DNA of 64,000 bases, from positions 1,798,001 to 1,862,000 of the forward strand of contig JAGFBZ010000258.1 in the NCBI GenBank assembly GCA_018398805.1, given 5' to 3'. Shown here in pieces: positions 48,190 through 59,240 of this stretch. The first letter of the stretch is position 1. The number at the start of each line of letters is the position of its first letter. Source of the DNA: Hirundichthys speculiger (taxonomy: Eukaryota > Chordata > Actinopteri > Beloniformes > Exocoetidae). The notes beneath the pieces were generated by a model that had not been told where the DNA came from, searched no databases, and saw only the letters and a list, made by a program, of their open reading frames with translations. Made by a program: the position numbers and the translations under genes.

Positions 48190-48689
48190 GTGTCGTGAGG
48201 GACATTATTCTGAATTACGTATGAAACCGAACTCTCTCACATACTATACTGAAAACCGTACACACATACAAATGAAATCTTATACACATACATGTGAAAT
48301 GCATACATACAACTGGAAATGTATTCACTCATACACTAGTGAATTCTGACTTTAGAATTCAGGTCACGGCGGGGAATTTGAGATGTCACGTCAGCAGCCA
48401 AAAACAAGTCTGAAGTCTGAAGCGACGGACTTAATTAATAGTATACTGGCTTCAACAGAGACCATTCGCACATGTATTAACGAAAAAACACACAGGGGTC
48501 AAATGAATATACATTGTTTCTAGAAGGTCTGATCGTATCTAATTGCTGTTAGTGGTAATGGGACGCTGTCACACTGATGGGAGAAGAGACGAGGGGCAAC
48601 TGTCCAGGATCCGTATTTGGAACCACAGGGGTCGTTAGGACACAGTCGTAGTAACATTTGTGAGTGTGCAGATGATCTCTATGTGTGTG

Positions 48690-48803
48690 AATTGTGTGAA
48701 TTTTTGGTTTGTTTTGGACTTTGTGTGTTTTTTTTTTTTTTTTTTTAATAAATATCCTTTTTTCGTACTCTGGGTCCTCCATTTCCATTGCAAAAACCTG
48801 ACA
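48690..48803 (+). repeat. 3' end of LTR-like repeat
   Basis: It matches the last 110 bp of the repeat at 49998-50381, including the AATAAA-type signal, GTACTCTGGGTCCTCC and the CCTGACA end. The 5' part is missing. Confidence 0.65.
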
Positions 48804-49030
48804 AATTCACAATAATGTCCCTCTGCAAGAGCACGACAATATCCTGAGTAGCTCAGAGGTCAAATATGCTGAGAGCTTGAGGAGGAATTGCTAGATAAAT
48901 GGACCCCGGGGGAGTTATTTCCAGTAGCTCTCATGGTCACTGTGGCGAGAATAAAAACGTATAGGAAGGCAGGCATAAAACAGTTGGACTGCACTGAGAA
49001 CGCAAGTGCTTTAGCAGCAAAGGTTTTTAC
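48804..49030 (+). repeat. Segmental copy 1 of a local 230-bp duplication
   Basis: It is nearly identical to 50382-50637 apart from a short extra piece in the second copy (around 50400-50430). Similarity stops exactly at 49030, the base before the foldback element. Confidence 0.85.
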
Positions 49031-49828
49031 TATGGAGCCCCGTTTGGGTCATAATTCAATGAATAAATTAGTCTATTATTATGAAATACAGGCGTTTATT
49101 ATTATGAAATATTTCCCATTATTATGAAATGCATGTTTATTATTATGAGATTATTCCCATTACTATGATAATGGTTTTGTTTTTCATAAGAATGAGCTTT
49201 TACATAATAATGGCTTTGTTTTTCATAAGAATGATTTGTGTGTCAATCACAGCAGAGAGGGCGGAGCCATTTATGTGATTGGCTGCTCTTTCATTCAGGC
49301 ATAAGCAACAGAACAGTGAATATGGTCAAGGTTTCCCGTAGCTCAGTCCAAGCTGTCATAGCTACAATCGGACTAGGAGCGCACCTTGATGACGCCACGG
49401 CCCGCTGCTAACGGGACCTCACGGCCAAAACTAGTCAATGTCAGAGCGTAGAATGCAGAAGGATCAGCTAATGAGCGTGGAAGTCAAACACTGGTCCCGC
49501 CCAGTGGCAAAATGTCATTATTATGTAAAAGCTCATTCTTATAAAAAAGGAAGCAATTATGTAAAAACTCATTCTAATATTTAAAAAAAAAAGCCATTCT
49601 GAAATAAACTATTATGCATTAAACTAAGGTTAAATAATGATAAAAATATATTTCATAATAATTATATTTTTTCATAATAATGGGAAATATTTCATAATAA
49701 TACACATGTTTCATAATAATGGGGAACATTTCATAATGATGGATACATATTTCATAATAATAAACACCTGTATTTCATAATAATAGACTCATTTATTCAT
49801 TGAATTATGACCCAAACAGGGCTCCATA
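49031..49828. mobile_element. Foldback DNA element with TATTATGAAAT-array arms
   Basis: The ends are inverted copies reading TATGGAGCCC(C/T)GTTTGGGTC inward. They continue through CAATGAATAAAT(T/G)AGTC into arrays of TTATTATGAAAT units on both sides. The unique core (about 49225-49510) holds GTGATTGGCTG, as does the core of 12477-13262. There is no coding capacity. It is 798 bp long. I could not see a target duplication: left flank GTTTTTAC, right flank GATCTCTG. Confidence 0.85.
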
Positions 49829-49997
49829 GATCTCTGCTGAAGCCAGTATACCAATAATTAAGTTTTTTTTTCCATCCTCAGTTTCAACTGAAATTTCCAG
49901 TTGTATGTAATAGAGCATTTCACTTGTATGTGTGTAAGTTTTTCAGTTGTTATGTGAGAGTTTGGTTTCATATGTGTGTGTGTGTGAATGGTAATTC

Positions 49998-50381
49998 TGT
50001 CATGGTCTGGGGCAGCCAATTAGATTTTTTCCTTTTTGTTCTGTGTAAAGTTGGTGTCAACCCCTGTCTAGTGTTTCATGTTTTACTTTTAACGTCTGTC
50101 TTGTCTTCGTGGTGTTCTGCTTTTCTTCCTCCCCTTTGATATCCTGATCGTGCGCACCTGCCTTTCATTTGTTCCTCTGTGGATTTAAGTCCTGTCACTC
50201 CTGTTCTGTTTGCTGGTCCGTCTTCTTGTACCCTGTGAGTGTTTTTCAGCCTGGATTACTGGTTAATTACTTTTGTGAATTTTTGTTTTGTTTTCGACTT
50301 TGTGTTTTTTTGTTTTTTTTTAAATAAATATCATTTTTTTTTGTACTCTGGGTCCTCCATTTCTATTGCAAAAACCTGACA
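49998..50381 (+). repeat. LTR-like repeat, complete copy
   Basis: It starts TGTCATGG and ends CCTGACA, with TG...CA ends as in LTRs, and has AATAAA at 50323-50328. The flanks AATTC (49993-49997) and AATTT (50382-50386) are a near 5-bp duplication. No internal retroviral genes are attached, so it would be a solo LTR or a non-autonomous element. Confidence 0.6.
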
Positions 50382-50637
50382 AATTTACAATAATGTCCCT
50401 CACCGCGCCTCATAATAACCGCTCTGCTCTGCAAGAGCACAACAACATCCTGAGTAGCTCAGAGGTCAAATATGCTGAGAGCTTGAGGAGGAATTGCTAG
50501 ATAAATGGACCCCGGGGGAGTTATTTCCAGTAGCTCTCATGGTCACTGTGGCGAGAATAAAAACGTATAGGAAGGCAGGCATGAAACAGTTGGACTGCAC
50601 TGAGAATGCAAGTACTTTAGCAGCAAAGGTTTTTACA
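50382..50637 (+). repeat. Segmental copy 2 of a local 230-bp duplication
   Basis: It pairs with 48804-49030. A 73-codon plus-strand frame (50494-50715) and a 111-codon minus-strand frame (50801-50466) cross it. I recognise neither. Confidence 0.85.
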
Positions 50638-50715
50638 ATTTCCTTCACATGCAATGAAATAAGCATAGATGATTTAACAGGCATTTGTGAATGTAGCACA
50701 ACAGTGAATAGGTGA

Positions 50716-51289
50716 ATAGTCCTACCCACCAAAACACAACAGCTGAATTCTTGAGGGCTTTTGGAAGCTATGAGGACTAAATACAAGTACTCTGGGTCCA
50801 TTCAACCAAAAACAGGAATGCTCACAGCCATCTGACAAGTAAAATCATGTAAATATCTCTGTCTTTATTCCAGTTTTATAAAACACGCAAGCACTTGTCC
50901 AGTCAAAGACCAACACGCCTCAGGCAAATAAGGCAAATAAGATACTGAAGATACAGACGGAAGGATAACTCAGAACCTCAAACATCTAAGGAAAAACAGC
51001 ATTAGGGTTGTTATTTGTGTTTTGATATTTTTAAATAAGTTAAAGCGAAAAGTTGATTTATTTATATTTATACTGTACTTGTTGGGGGGGTAATGTGATT
51101 TTGTGTTGTAAACATTTTCTTTTCTTTGATTTTATTATTAAAAGCCATTAATTCTGCTATAAGGTTTTCTGGGATGTTTTTTGTCAAATGAAAGAATAAT
51201 TTTCATTTTCGATCCGGTTATTATCAGATATAGTGATTCAATCATCAGAGGTAAACGTGCGTGGTATCGACCTGAAAACAAACAAACCC
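50716..51289. other. Non-coding stretch
   Basis: AT-rich DNA with no recognised element. Confidence 0.45.
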
Positions 51290-51485
51290 AAAACGTTCGC
51301 GTGGCCACATGCAGACAAACAACCGTCCACGCTCATTCCTACATGCAATTTAGAATTGCTAATCAACTGAACAGGCATGTCTGAGGAAGCCGGAGTACCC
51401 GCAGAAAACACGGGGACAGGATTTTAACCAGGAACCTTTTTGCAGTGAAGCAACAGTGCTGAGCACTAATCCACTATGCTGCCAC
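51290..51485 (-). repeat. tRNA-derived SINE (V-SINE-like)
   Basis: Read on the minus strand it begins GTGGCAGCATAGTGGATTAG. It continues with GCACTGTTGC, has the B-box-like GGTTCCTGGTTAAAATCC and a body with CTCCGGCTTCCTCAGACATG. This is the usual layout of a very common fish SINE; copy quality is moderate. Confidence 0.78.
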
Positions 51486-52837
51486 AACCGAAAATCATTC
51501 CAGAAAAGCCTGCTGGAAGAAAATTTCAGGTTGAGTGCATTTGTAAATCAATCTAATTTTCTCCAGTGTTCTGAGACTTTACTCTGACACTGTCTGATTT
51601 CAACACCAACTCCACAGTTTAGTTTATTTTAGAGATTATGAGGGAATGAGTTGACCTTTTATCATCAAGAGCCTGTAATTTACAGAGAACACATTTATCA
51701 GCGGTGTAGTAAGGGTGCAGCCACAATAGTCACGTTGTACAGTGCTGTGTCTCAGCATGATTGACTCTCCCTCTTGATGCCGGGCCTCGACCCCGCCCAC
51801 ATTAATTCCGTTTCAGTTGTGTTTCACCATGTTAACTTGTACATAAAACATCACATTGTTACATTTAGCACCTTATTTGTATACTTGAAGCACGCATGGT
51901 CTCAGAGAATCAGCATGAAGAACCACACAGAAGATTATGGCATTAACCCAGTAATGAAGAATAAATGATCATCGGTGGGGCTGCCTTCAAAAGTGAGTTA
52001 ATCTCCATTGACTACTATTTTAAAATGCCCAACTTTGCAGAAGAAATGAACACATTCACAGTCTGGTACAAAAATGAATACTGTTTTGGTCTCCATAGCC
52101 ACACACCATCTATCATGGTGAATTTTAATATCATTGGGTAAAATTATATTAAACCAAAGGCTGCAGAACAGAGTTTAGGTAGCTGGCTCAAAACCTAAAA
52201 AAGGATGCTCAGCAACTATGACAGTTTATGTCAAAAGTTGCTGAGGAGCTAGATTAAAAGGCAATAATGTGTTCATATTTAGCTGAGGTGTAGATAAAGG
52301 TGACCTTCATTGTATAAGAAAACATGCGAGTGGTTCCTTGGGGCGACTATGTTGAGAGGCAATGAGAAGCAGATGTTTCTCTTCATCATGGCATTTTAAA
52401 ACAGCACCCAGTTTAGTTGGATTCAAACCAAGAATGTGGCTTAGCTGATATTCTTATCTCCGAGGTAACAGATATTAAAATTGTTTATTTTCAAAAAACT
52501 GCAGAGAAGTCAAGTAATACTTGAACCAAGGACTGTGTCGGAGCTCTGGCTGACTTCTGTCTGCACCATTTAGGTTAAGAGCGGTTTAAAAGTTATGTAA
52601 TCACAGTCATCATCACTTCCTGACAGAAACAGGAATTTTGTATGTTTACATGCTGTCACCAAATTAAGCAGTTTCATGATGGCATATTGGTTTAGTTTCT
52701 CCTAAACAGACATTAAAAGAAAAAAATCATTAAATGTGTGATAATTAAAAAAACACCCTATCAATTATTATTTTTCCTTAAAGCTGACAGTTGACCGCTT
52801 GAAAGGTATTTCTAGTGCATGTTGTCTTTCAATATAG
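51486..52837. other. Non-coding stretch
   Basis: I see nothing beyond short random frames. Confidence 0.45.
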
Positions 52838-52919
52838 ACCAAATAAACTGGAACCATAAGAAATAGGAACAGTGATATACACCAAATAAACTGGAACCAT
52901 AAGAAATAGGAACAGTGAT
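52838..52919. repeat. 43-bp tandem duplication
   Basis: The unit starting ACCAAATAAACTGGAACC at 52838 is repeated at 52881 with essentially no change, which suggests a recent event. Confidence 0.93.
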
Positions 52920-53029
52920 CACATCTGCAGAAAGGAAGTAGGTGAGATGAAGATGTACTTTTGTTAGATGTGGTTTCTGAGACCACAGATTAGGTTGTTA
53001 CTGGAATTTACAAATGAGAAATCACACGC

Positions 53030-53840
53030 AGGTTGAAGGTACGACCCAAATGCACTAAAGTTCTTTATTAAGAAAAAACAAAAAAAAGTCCAAACTAAAC
53101 TCAAAGTCCAGAAGGAGATGAGGAAACAAGGCAATACCAGATGTCATGGCCTGGATCTGCCATGATCGTTTTTCTGTATATTCTGTGTTTTGTCAAGTTG
53201 GTGTCTCTCCATGTCTCTAGTGCTTCCTGTTTTACTTTGAAGGTCTGTCTTGTCTTCGTGGTGTTCAGCTTTTCTTCCTCCCCCTTGTCAGCCTGATGTT
53301 CACACCTGCCTCTTGTTTGTTTCTGTGTGTTTAGAAGTCATGTCACTCCCTTTCTGTTTGCTGTCCATTGTCGTCATCACAGCTGCATGTTTCTCTGCGT
53401 GTCACCGTGCTCTTCACCCTGTTTTCATGGAGTCAAGTTAAGTTTGTGTTTTTGTATTTTTTGAATTGTTGGATTTTGTGGATTTTGAAGTTTTGGATTT
53501 TTGTACTTTTGTTTAATAAAGACCCTTTTTGTTTTTTGAACCTCCTGCATCATGGGTCCTCCTTCCACTCCCCCCACACCTCACAGGTGTGGGGGGAGTG
53601 GTTCCTCTTTAAGAGGAACCAGGAAAGGAACTGGGCAGAGACAACAGGATCTATAAAAAGAGAAACCGCCAAACAGAAAGGGAAAGACAGGACATAAATA
53701 CATAGAGGAACAAACGAGAGGCAGGTGCAAACAACCAAGGAGATACACGGGGGGAAGTGGAGGTACATAGCACAAAGACTAAGGACAGAGGAGACGAGAA
53801 CAGAAACTAAACACAGAAAACAAAGACCAGTAATGGCTGC
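53030..53840. repeat. LTR-like repeats in opposite orientation, nested
   Basis: A plus-strand copy of the TGTCATGG family runs from 53142 to about 53584. It has GTCTGTCTTGTCTTCGTGGT as in the copy at 50095 and AATAAA near 53515. On both sides (53030-53141 and 53602-53840) is DNA that reads as the same family on the minus strand, including a TTTATT signal and a CATTTGGGTCGTACC tail. The simplest reading is one copy inserted into an older, opposite copy. Confidence 0.5.
53565..53620. repeat. Two adjacent perfect hairpins
   Basis: 53565-53601 has 17-bp arms around a 3-nt loop (CCACTCCCCCCACACCT on the left). 53600-53620 has 10-bp arms (GGTTCCTCTT) around one base. They lie at the junction of the opposed LTR-like repeats. 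Confidence 0.93.
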
Positions 53841-53976
53841 CGTGGCCGACCCAGAAAATTGGGAAAAAAATTTTTAATCACCGGTGTGGGAGCATTTTGG
53901 TTTTGCTGTTGATTACACTGGCGAGGGAGTAAAAAACAGTTATTAGTTAACAAAACACAATCTTCCACCTCCCTAA

Positions 53977-54305
53977 ACCTGGATCTTACCTGCGTAAGAT
54001 CCAGGTGTTACCAGTTGTGCGTCTTGGTGCACAAAATACTGCAGAACGAATCATTGGATGCACATTTAAAGATCACGAACAATGAAAGTTCCTGTCCCTC
54101 CTCGACCACCAACAGTTTCAGACATATCGGAAATAAATTCCAGCATCCAACATTTTACAGCTTGACACACAGAGATCTCCTTGGTTTCCTCCACAGCAGA
54201 CATCTGAATGAGAGCTGCCACAGCTGCACATTTATTCCATTTGGACGTGCTCTTTTACGCGCCAACATGCAAGTCGTGCTTTCCGCAAACTTGGTATCTC
54301 GGTTT
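53977..54305 (+). repeat. Palindrome-bearing repeat, copy 1
   Basis: A perfect hairpin (53977-54006, 13-bp arms starting ACCTGGATCTTAC) opens the stretch. Its far end (54235-54302) reads CTCTTTTACGCGCC then GCTTTCCGCAAACTTGG, matching 59165-59240 in reverse. The 141-codon frame across it is not a gene. Confidence 0.5.
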
Positions 54306-54337
54306 ATTATTAAATACTTATTTCCTTATTTCCTCCA

Positions 54338-54340
<3 letters not shown>

Positions 54341-54368
<28 letters not shown>

Positions 54369-54396
54369 ATGTGTGTGTGTGTGTGTGTGTGTGTGT
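54341..54396 (+). repeat. (TA)n(TG)n compound microsatellite
   Basis: About 14 TA units are followed directly by about 13 TG units. Confidence 0.97.
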
Positions 54397-57335
54397 CAAT
54401 ACAGTTAAGAAATCACTTCCCGTACACAAGTGACCATTGAACATTGACCCTTAAATGTTTCAGAGGCAATAGCAGCACTGATAAAGAGATGAGGCCAGCT
54501 ATTCTAAAATTGCCAGACTATAAATAGAACTTTAAGCATGTCCAGCAGCGCACGCTCAGTTCAAGTGAACATCAGGACTTTGACAGTGAGGTTGTTCCTC
54601 AGTTTCGATAATTTGTGGAAAACTGGCAGCAATTTCTGACATGCTTAAATTCTGATTAACACAAAACTAAACATGCATTCAAAATCAGATACATACAGAA
54701 AATGTGATTCAAAATGTTTGTACAAAAATCAGCAAACATAAAAAAAGTAGGTTTTAAAAATTTCTGAGGATGTTAACTGACAGATCTCAAACCAACTCGA
54801 ATGAACCACACTAACACCAAAGAGCAGAGTATCAGCCAAAATTCTGCAAATCTTAGCATATTTGTTGTGTAGGCAGATTTTTTTTGCTTGTAATCAGATA
54901 CCCAGCTACAGTACATAAAATGGTTGGTTTGTCTGAGGCTAATGCAGTATAGACGGCTTGTTTATAACATTGCAATGTTGGGACAGATTTGGCTTTTTCT
55001 TTCATTAAAAAGGAACAATGACACAGACATGTTCCCAGTTTAAACTGCCTGTAAATTGAGTTGAACTGTGCTTTACAACTTTGCTATTGTGTTATTTTAA
55101 CTGTCAAGGTTCTGTGTTTGAATCATTTCTCAACTGCAGTTAGCATGAATGCTAAATGTTTTAGATGACCCACATGCTAAAGTGCTTAAGTAGAGCTGGT
55201 CTGTTACAAAGACGAAAACACCTTTTATAGAATCTACAGCTGAAGAATTAACATTAATCAGTCTTGTTGTTAATTGTCTGGTGGTTTCAGGTCTTCCATA
55301 AATCTTGGCAAGACATGAATATAAGCCCACCGTTAGCTTCCTGTAGCATCAGCTTCCAGCATCCTGAGCTGGAGGAGAGGCGCTGCGGTCTTTGTCTCTA
55401 ATGCATACTTATATACACTCTTATCTTGCAACTTACAATCTAATGTTGGACAAGCCAGTTGGATTGACAGGATCTGAGAAGGTTCTTGATCATAAGATAA
55501 ATCATTTATTTGTTATATAGATTTATCTAAAATAAATGTTGACTTTGATTGTATTGAGGAATTTTGGCTTCCCAAAATAATAAAAACTCAATAAAATGAG
55601 TGAGGAGTTCTTAGATCATGAACTCTGATGTTCAGTTGTCTGAATATTCATGTGGAGGATTTTTGGGGATCAACTGTAAAGAAGATTCAGGGACAAATGG
55701 AATCGGTGAATGAAAAGGCACAACCTCATGTACTCTTGATGCCCCATGTGCACAGTACTTTTATTTATCTGAAATTATTGCAAAGACTATGTTGATGTCT
55801 TATTTACATTTTTAAAAGATGACTGATGTGAGCATATTTAGTAGACTCCTCAAAGTTACCAAGCTTATGTTTGCTCTGCTTTAATGGGATACAATTACAG
55901 AACATTTATTCCTCTGGTGGAGATGAACAAGATCAAACACACACAGCAGCTTGGTATTGGATGGAACCTTCTCCTCAGAGATGACAGTTAAGATGGCAGC
56001 AGGCCATGAGCCACAGAGCTTCAAATGAGAACCTCTGCTTCAAAGACTGCAACAAATTCATAGAACTCACAGCAAATACACAGACGCACACAACTGTGTG
56101 CAGTATTTCAAGCTTGTTCTCTTTGTTAGATTTACTCATTGTTTTCATTTGTACTTGTGCAAGTCAGTAATGGTATAAAAATACATAAGTGTTGTGTATG
56201 AATTCACCCACAACTCAGAAATGCATTACATAGAGCAGTCGCCATTCTGTAATGCTGTCCAAATATGCAGTGAAAATTGTTATATATAATTGTTATGCTC
56301 TCAATCTGTCCTACAGAGCACAATGAATAGTGAACTGAAATGTTGTTACTTTTTCTTTGTGTGACAGCAGTGACAGAATAGCAGCAACATAAGTAACACT
56401 AGAAATGGCTAAAAACTTACTCAGATGATGAGTTGACTTCTTTGTTCCTTACATAGAAGTGCCTACATAGTATAATGAAATTTTATGATTTCGGACATCC
56501 ATTTTTTTCTTCTTCTTCTGTTTTGTTTTGTTTTTAAGTTGGAAAAGGGATTTTGCGTCTGTGATCTGATTGGAGTTTCAGTTTTGCTTAACTGCATGAG
56601 AGGGAAGCGCCTGGCAGTGACGAAGGTTTGTCACTTAACGTGACCTGCAGATGACTGATAACTACAATCACATTAGCAGTGAGTTGTTTACTAGTTCTGC
56701 TCCTCTGCTCTTCTCCCCATAGGTATCTGCTCACACAGATCCAGGCTTTAATTCAATTTCATGCATGCTCATTAAAAAAAAAGAACACTAATGATGAAAT
56801 TAGAGCACAGAACAACATAAATAAATGAGGCTCATAATAACTGTAGATGCTCCCATATGTATGTTATGCAAGGGAACATTCTCTGCTGTCCAGGACCTTC
56901 TCTGCATTTTTTCCTGGCCTTGGGACAACATAATACAAATAAATGGAATATTAATTGAAAAAGTATTAATCCAATTGCATAATTAATATTAAAAAATGTC
57001 TGGTTTATTTTATTATGTACATGTAAAATGTGAGGATTGATTCAAAGCAATATTCTGTTTCATCAGATTTGCCGGTATTTTTGTGGTCATTTTTGTATTG
57101 CATGACCCAATTTCAGTCACACTTCAGCTAGAATAGACAGAATAGAACACATATAATCCCAGAATACTTTGGTTAACAAAAGAGTTCATGGTCAACCGAA
57201 TAGCTGCAAGACGTCTAAATCATCACACTTCATCCACGCTACTTGAAAGTTGGAATGAGGCATTCGTTTTGATATGCTGTACATCAAATATGGCACGGTC
57301 TATTATAGCAAAACTTTGGGCTTGTCACCTCTTTG
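54397..57335. other. Non-coding stretch
   Basis: No supported gene. Only short frames, with no repeat family recognised. Confidence 0.45.
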
Positions 57336-57877
57336 GTAGGGATGGGAATCGAGACCTGGTTCCTGTAGAGAACCGGTTCCGTGTGTTTCAATTCCATGGA
57401 ATCGTTTGGCAGTTTATCTAGCGATTCTCTTATCGATTCAAGCCAGTACGAATCTCACATAATTTACGCAAGTTACGCACAGTCAATTCCGGAAAGCACT
57501 TACGTCATTAAGTTACAGCAGCGTTCCAATTGGCAGCACAGCAACGGATGCGCTGGTATTGCCATCTCAAAAGACTCCCTCCCAAACACCCCACTCACGC
57601 TATCCTCCACTTTGACCCCGAATCTGCCGGCTGGAAACGCCCCCGCGGTGCTCCCCGCACATGATGGATGGACGCTGTTACCAGGGACCTACACCAACTA
57701 GGCTTGTCGCTGACTGAAGCCGAGCCTCTAGGACTGGACCGACCGGAATGGAGGAGATTGGTGAAACTGATTGGCGTCACCCCCGCCGCTGAGCAAGAGA
57801 CCCGATAATGATGATGATGATTAAGTTACGTCGGTTTAGCACGGGCACTGGAGTTGTAAACAACAATGGCGCCAACC
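57336..57877. mobile_element. GGGATGGGAAT-type MITE, split by a LINE tail
   Basis: It begins GGTAGGGATGGGAATCGAG, with AGAACCGGTTCC and GATTCTCTTATCGATTC as in the family at 29869. The LINE end at 57517-57819 interrupts it. The part after the interruption includes AACAACAATGGCGCC. The right end is not clearly seen. Confidence 0.55.
57517..57819 (+). mobile_element. 5'-truncated LINE end with target duplication
   Basis: The frame reads FDPESAGWKRPRGAPRT, a stop, then WMDAVTRDLHQLGLSLTEAE and PEWRRLVKLIG, followed by a stop and an ATG-triplet tail. This is the C-terminus and 3' end of a non-LTR retrotransposon. ATTAAGTTAC flanks it at 57507-57516 and 57820-57829, showing target-primed insertion. 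The clade is uncertain. Confidence 0.75.
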
Positions 57878-58885
57878 TTGATTATCTAGGTGTTGAGATT
57901 TTCCCAGACCTGCAACAGGTGGTCAAATCTAACTATGAATGTCAAATGAAAACAATAACTGCTTAATTTAACAGTTGGACAACCCTGCCTATATCCATAT
58001 TGGGAAGAGTTAATGTTCTGAAAATGAGTATACTACCAAAGTTACTATACCTCTTTCAAAGTATCCCCCTACCACCTCCTCCTGAACTATTTATTTCACT
58101 TTTAAAAAAAAATTGGGGGTTTTTTGTGGATCAATGGAAGGTCTAGACTACACCTCTCCCTACTTTATTTACCATTTGATAGAGGGGGGTTAAAGTGCCC
58201 CAACTTTAAATTATATTACTGGGCCTCACAGCTAAGAACTATCATGTTCTATTTTGCAGAGAAAGATAACCCACACTGGGTAGAAATGGAGTCCCACAAC
58301 TTAAAACTTGACCTTCCTTTATTCATGTACTCTGACACAGCAAAGAAATTACAGAAACAAACCTCAAATCCCATCCTGAAAAACATGATTAAAGTCTGGC
58401 ATGATGTTAGGAAATACCTCAAGGAAACAATCAGTTTGTCACAATTTAGTCCAATATGGGGCAATCAGCAGTTTTATTCCAGGAAGGGCAGATGGAACTT
58501 TCAAGCTATGGGCAAAGCTAGGATTAAAAAGGATTGGTGATCTTTTCCCATCAAATTCTAATATATTTTGGCCCTTTGGGCAGTTACAATCCAAGTTTTG
58601 CTTTGATAAAAAACATTATTTCAAATTTCTTCAATTAAGAAGCTTTGTCAAAGCACATCTTGGTAATCTTAACAGGCCTCCCCTCACATCACTGGAAAAA
58701 CTAATGATTAGGAACAAATTAGGAAAGGACATTATTTCCAACTTTTACAAAGTGCTGATCTCTAACTCAACAGAGAACTCAAGTAATAAGCTTAAGAACT
58801 GGAATGAAGGATCTGCCATTAACTATCGGAGAACAAGATTGGGAAAGAGCCTGCACAAAAATCCCCACAATGGGCCCCATCTTAC
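57878..58885 (+). mobile_element. L1-type LINE ORF2 C-terminal fragment
   Basis: Across frameshifts it reads DYLGVEIFPDLQQVV, then LPISILGRVNVLKMSILPKL, LYLFQSIPLPPPP and GGLKCPNFKLYYWASQLR, followed by the long variable tail region. This order is typical of fish L1 ORF2 after the reverse transcriptase core. Two overlapping open frames (58124-58540 and 58401-58904) are parts of it joined by a frameshift. It is dead. Confidence 0.85.
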
Positions 58886-58892
58886 ACCTCCC

Positions 58893-58935
58893 GCTAGCTG
58901 CTAGCTGCTAGCTGCTACCCACTACCCACTACCCG
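58893..58935 (+). repeat. GCTAGCT heptamer and ACCCACT tandem repeats
   Basis: Three to four 7-bp units of the CTAGCTG type run directly into three units of the CTACCCA type. Confidence 0.9.
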
Positions 58936-59029
58936 CAAATTGCTGATTTAGGAACTTCTGCCAACCGCTAATGCAATCTTCCACTCCCTAAAGCCGCTAC
59001 CCATTATGCCGACTCCCTTACTCACATTG

Positions 59030-59240
59030 TAGGCGTGGCAATGGAGCGTGTCTTTTGCGCTTCCCACAAATTTGGTATCTTGCGATTGCGGGGTTAGGAT
59101 AGAGGGTAGTAGGTGGTCTGACCACCCGTTACCCTCTATCTTAAACCCGCGAGATACTGGTACCGCAAGATACCGAGTTTGTGGAAAGCGCAACTGGCAT
59201 GTCGGCGCGTAAAAGAGCGCATCCAAATCGCGCCATTGCG
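59030..59240. repeat. Palindrome-bearing repeat, copy 2
   Basis: Inverted arms are present: GCGCTTCCCACAAATTTGG at 59057 against, in reverse, GCGCTTTCCACAAACTCGG ending at 59193. A central hairpin lies at 59098-59141, with about 17 of 20 positions paired. It shares its outer part with 54235-54302. Confidence 0.7.

Larger units (their letters stand above)
48218..49962. mobile_element. Outer inverted-arm element, interrupted
   Basis: The left arm (about 48218-48464) and the right arm (about 49829-49962) are diverged inverted copies. Shared words, read in one direction, are ATGAAACC(G/A)AACTCTC, ACACACATACAA, CATACAACTGGAAAT and GTATACTGGCTTCA. Between the arms lie part of an LTR-like repeat, a copy of a locally duplicated segment and the foldback element 49031-49828. 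The boundaries are approximate. Confidence 0.6.

Noticed and set aside
54015..54440. 141-codon plus-strand frame
   Set aside because: It runs through a palindrome-bearing repeat and the (TA)n(TG)n microsatellite, which supply the Ile-Tyr and Cys-Val runs.
58401..58904. 167-codon plus-strand frame as a gene
   Set aside because: It is the frameshifted tail of an L1-type ORF2; the preceding overlapping frame carries the rest.
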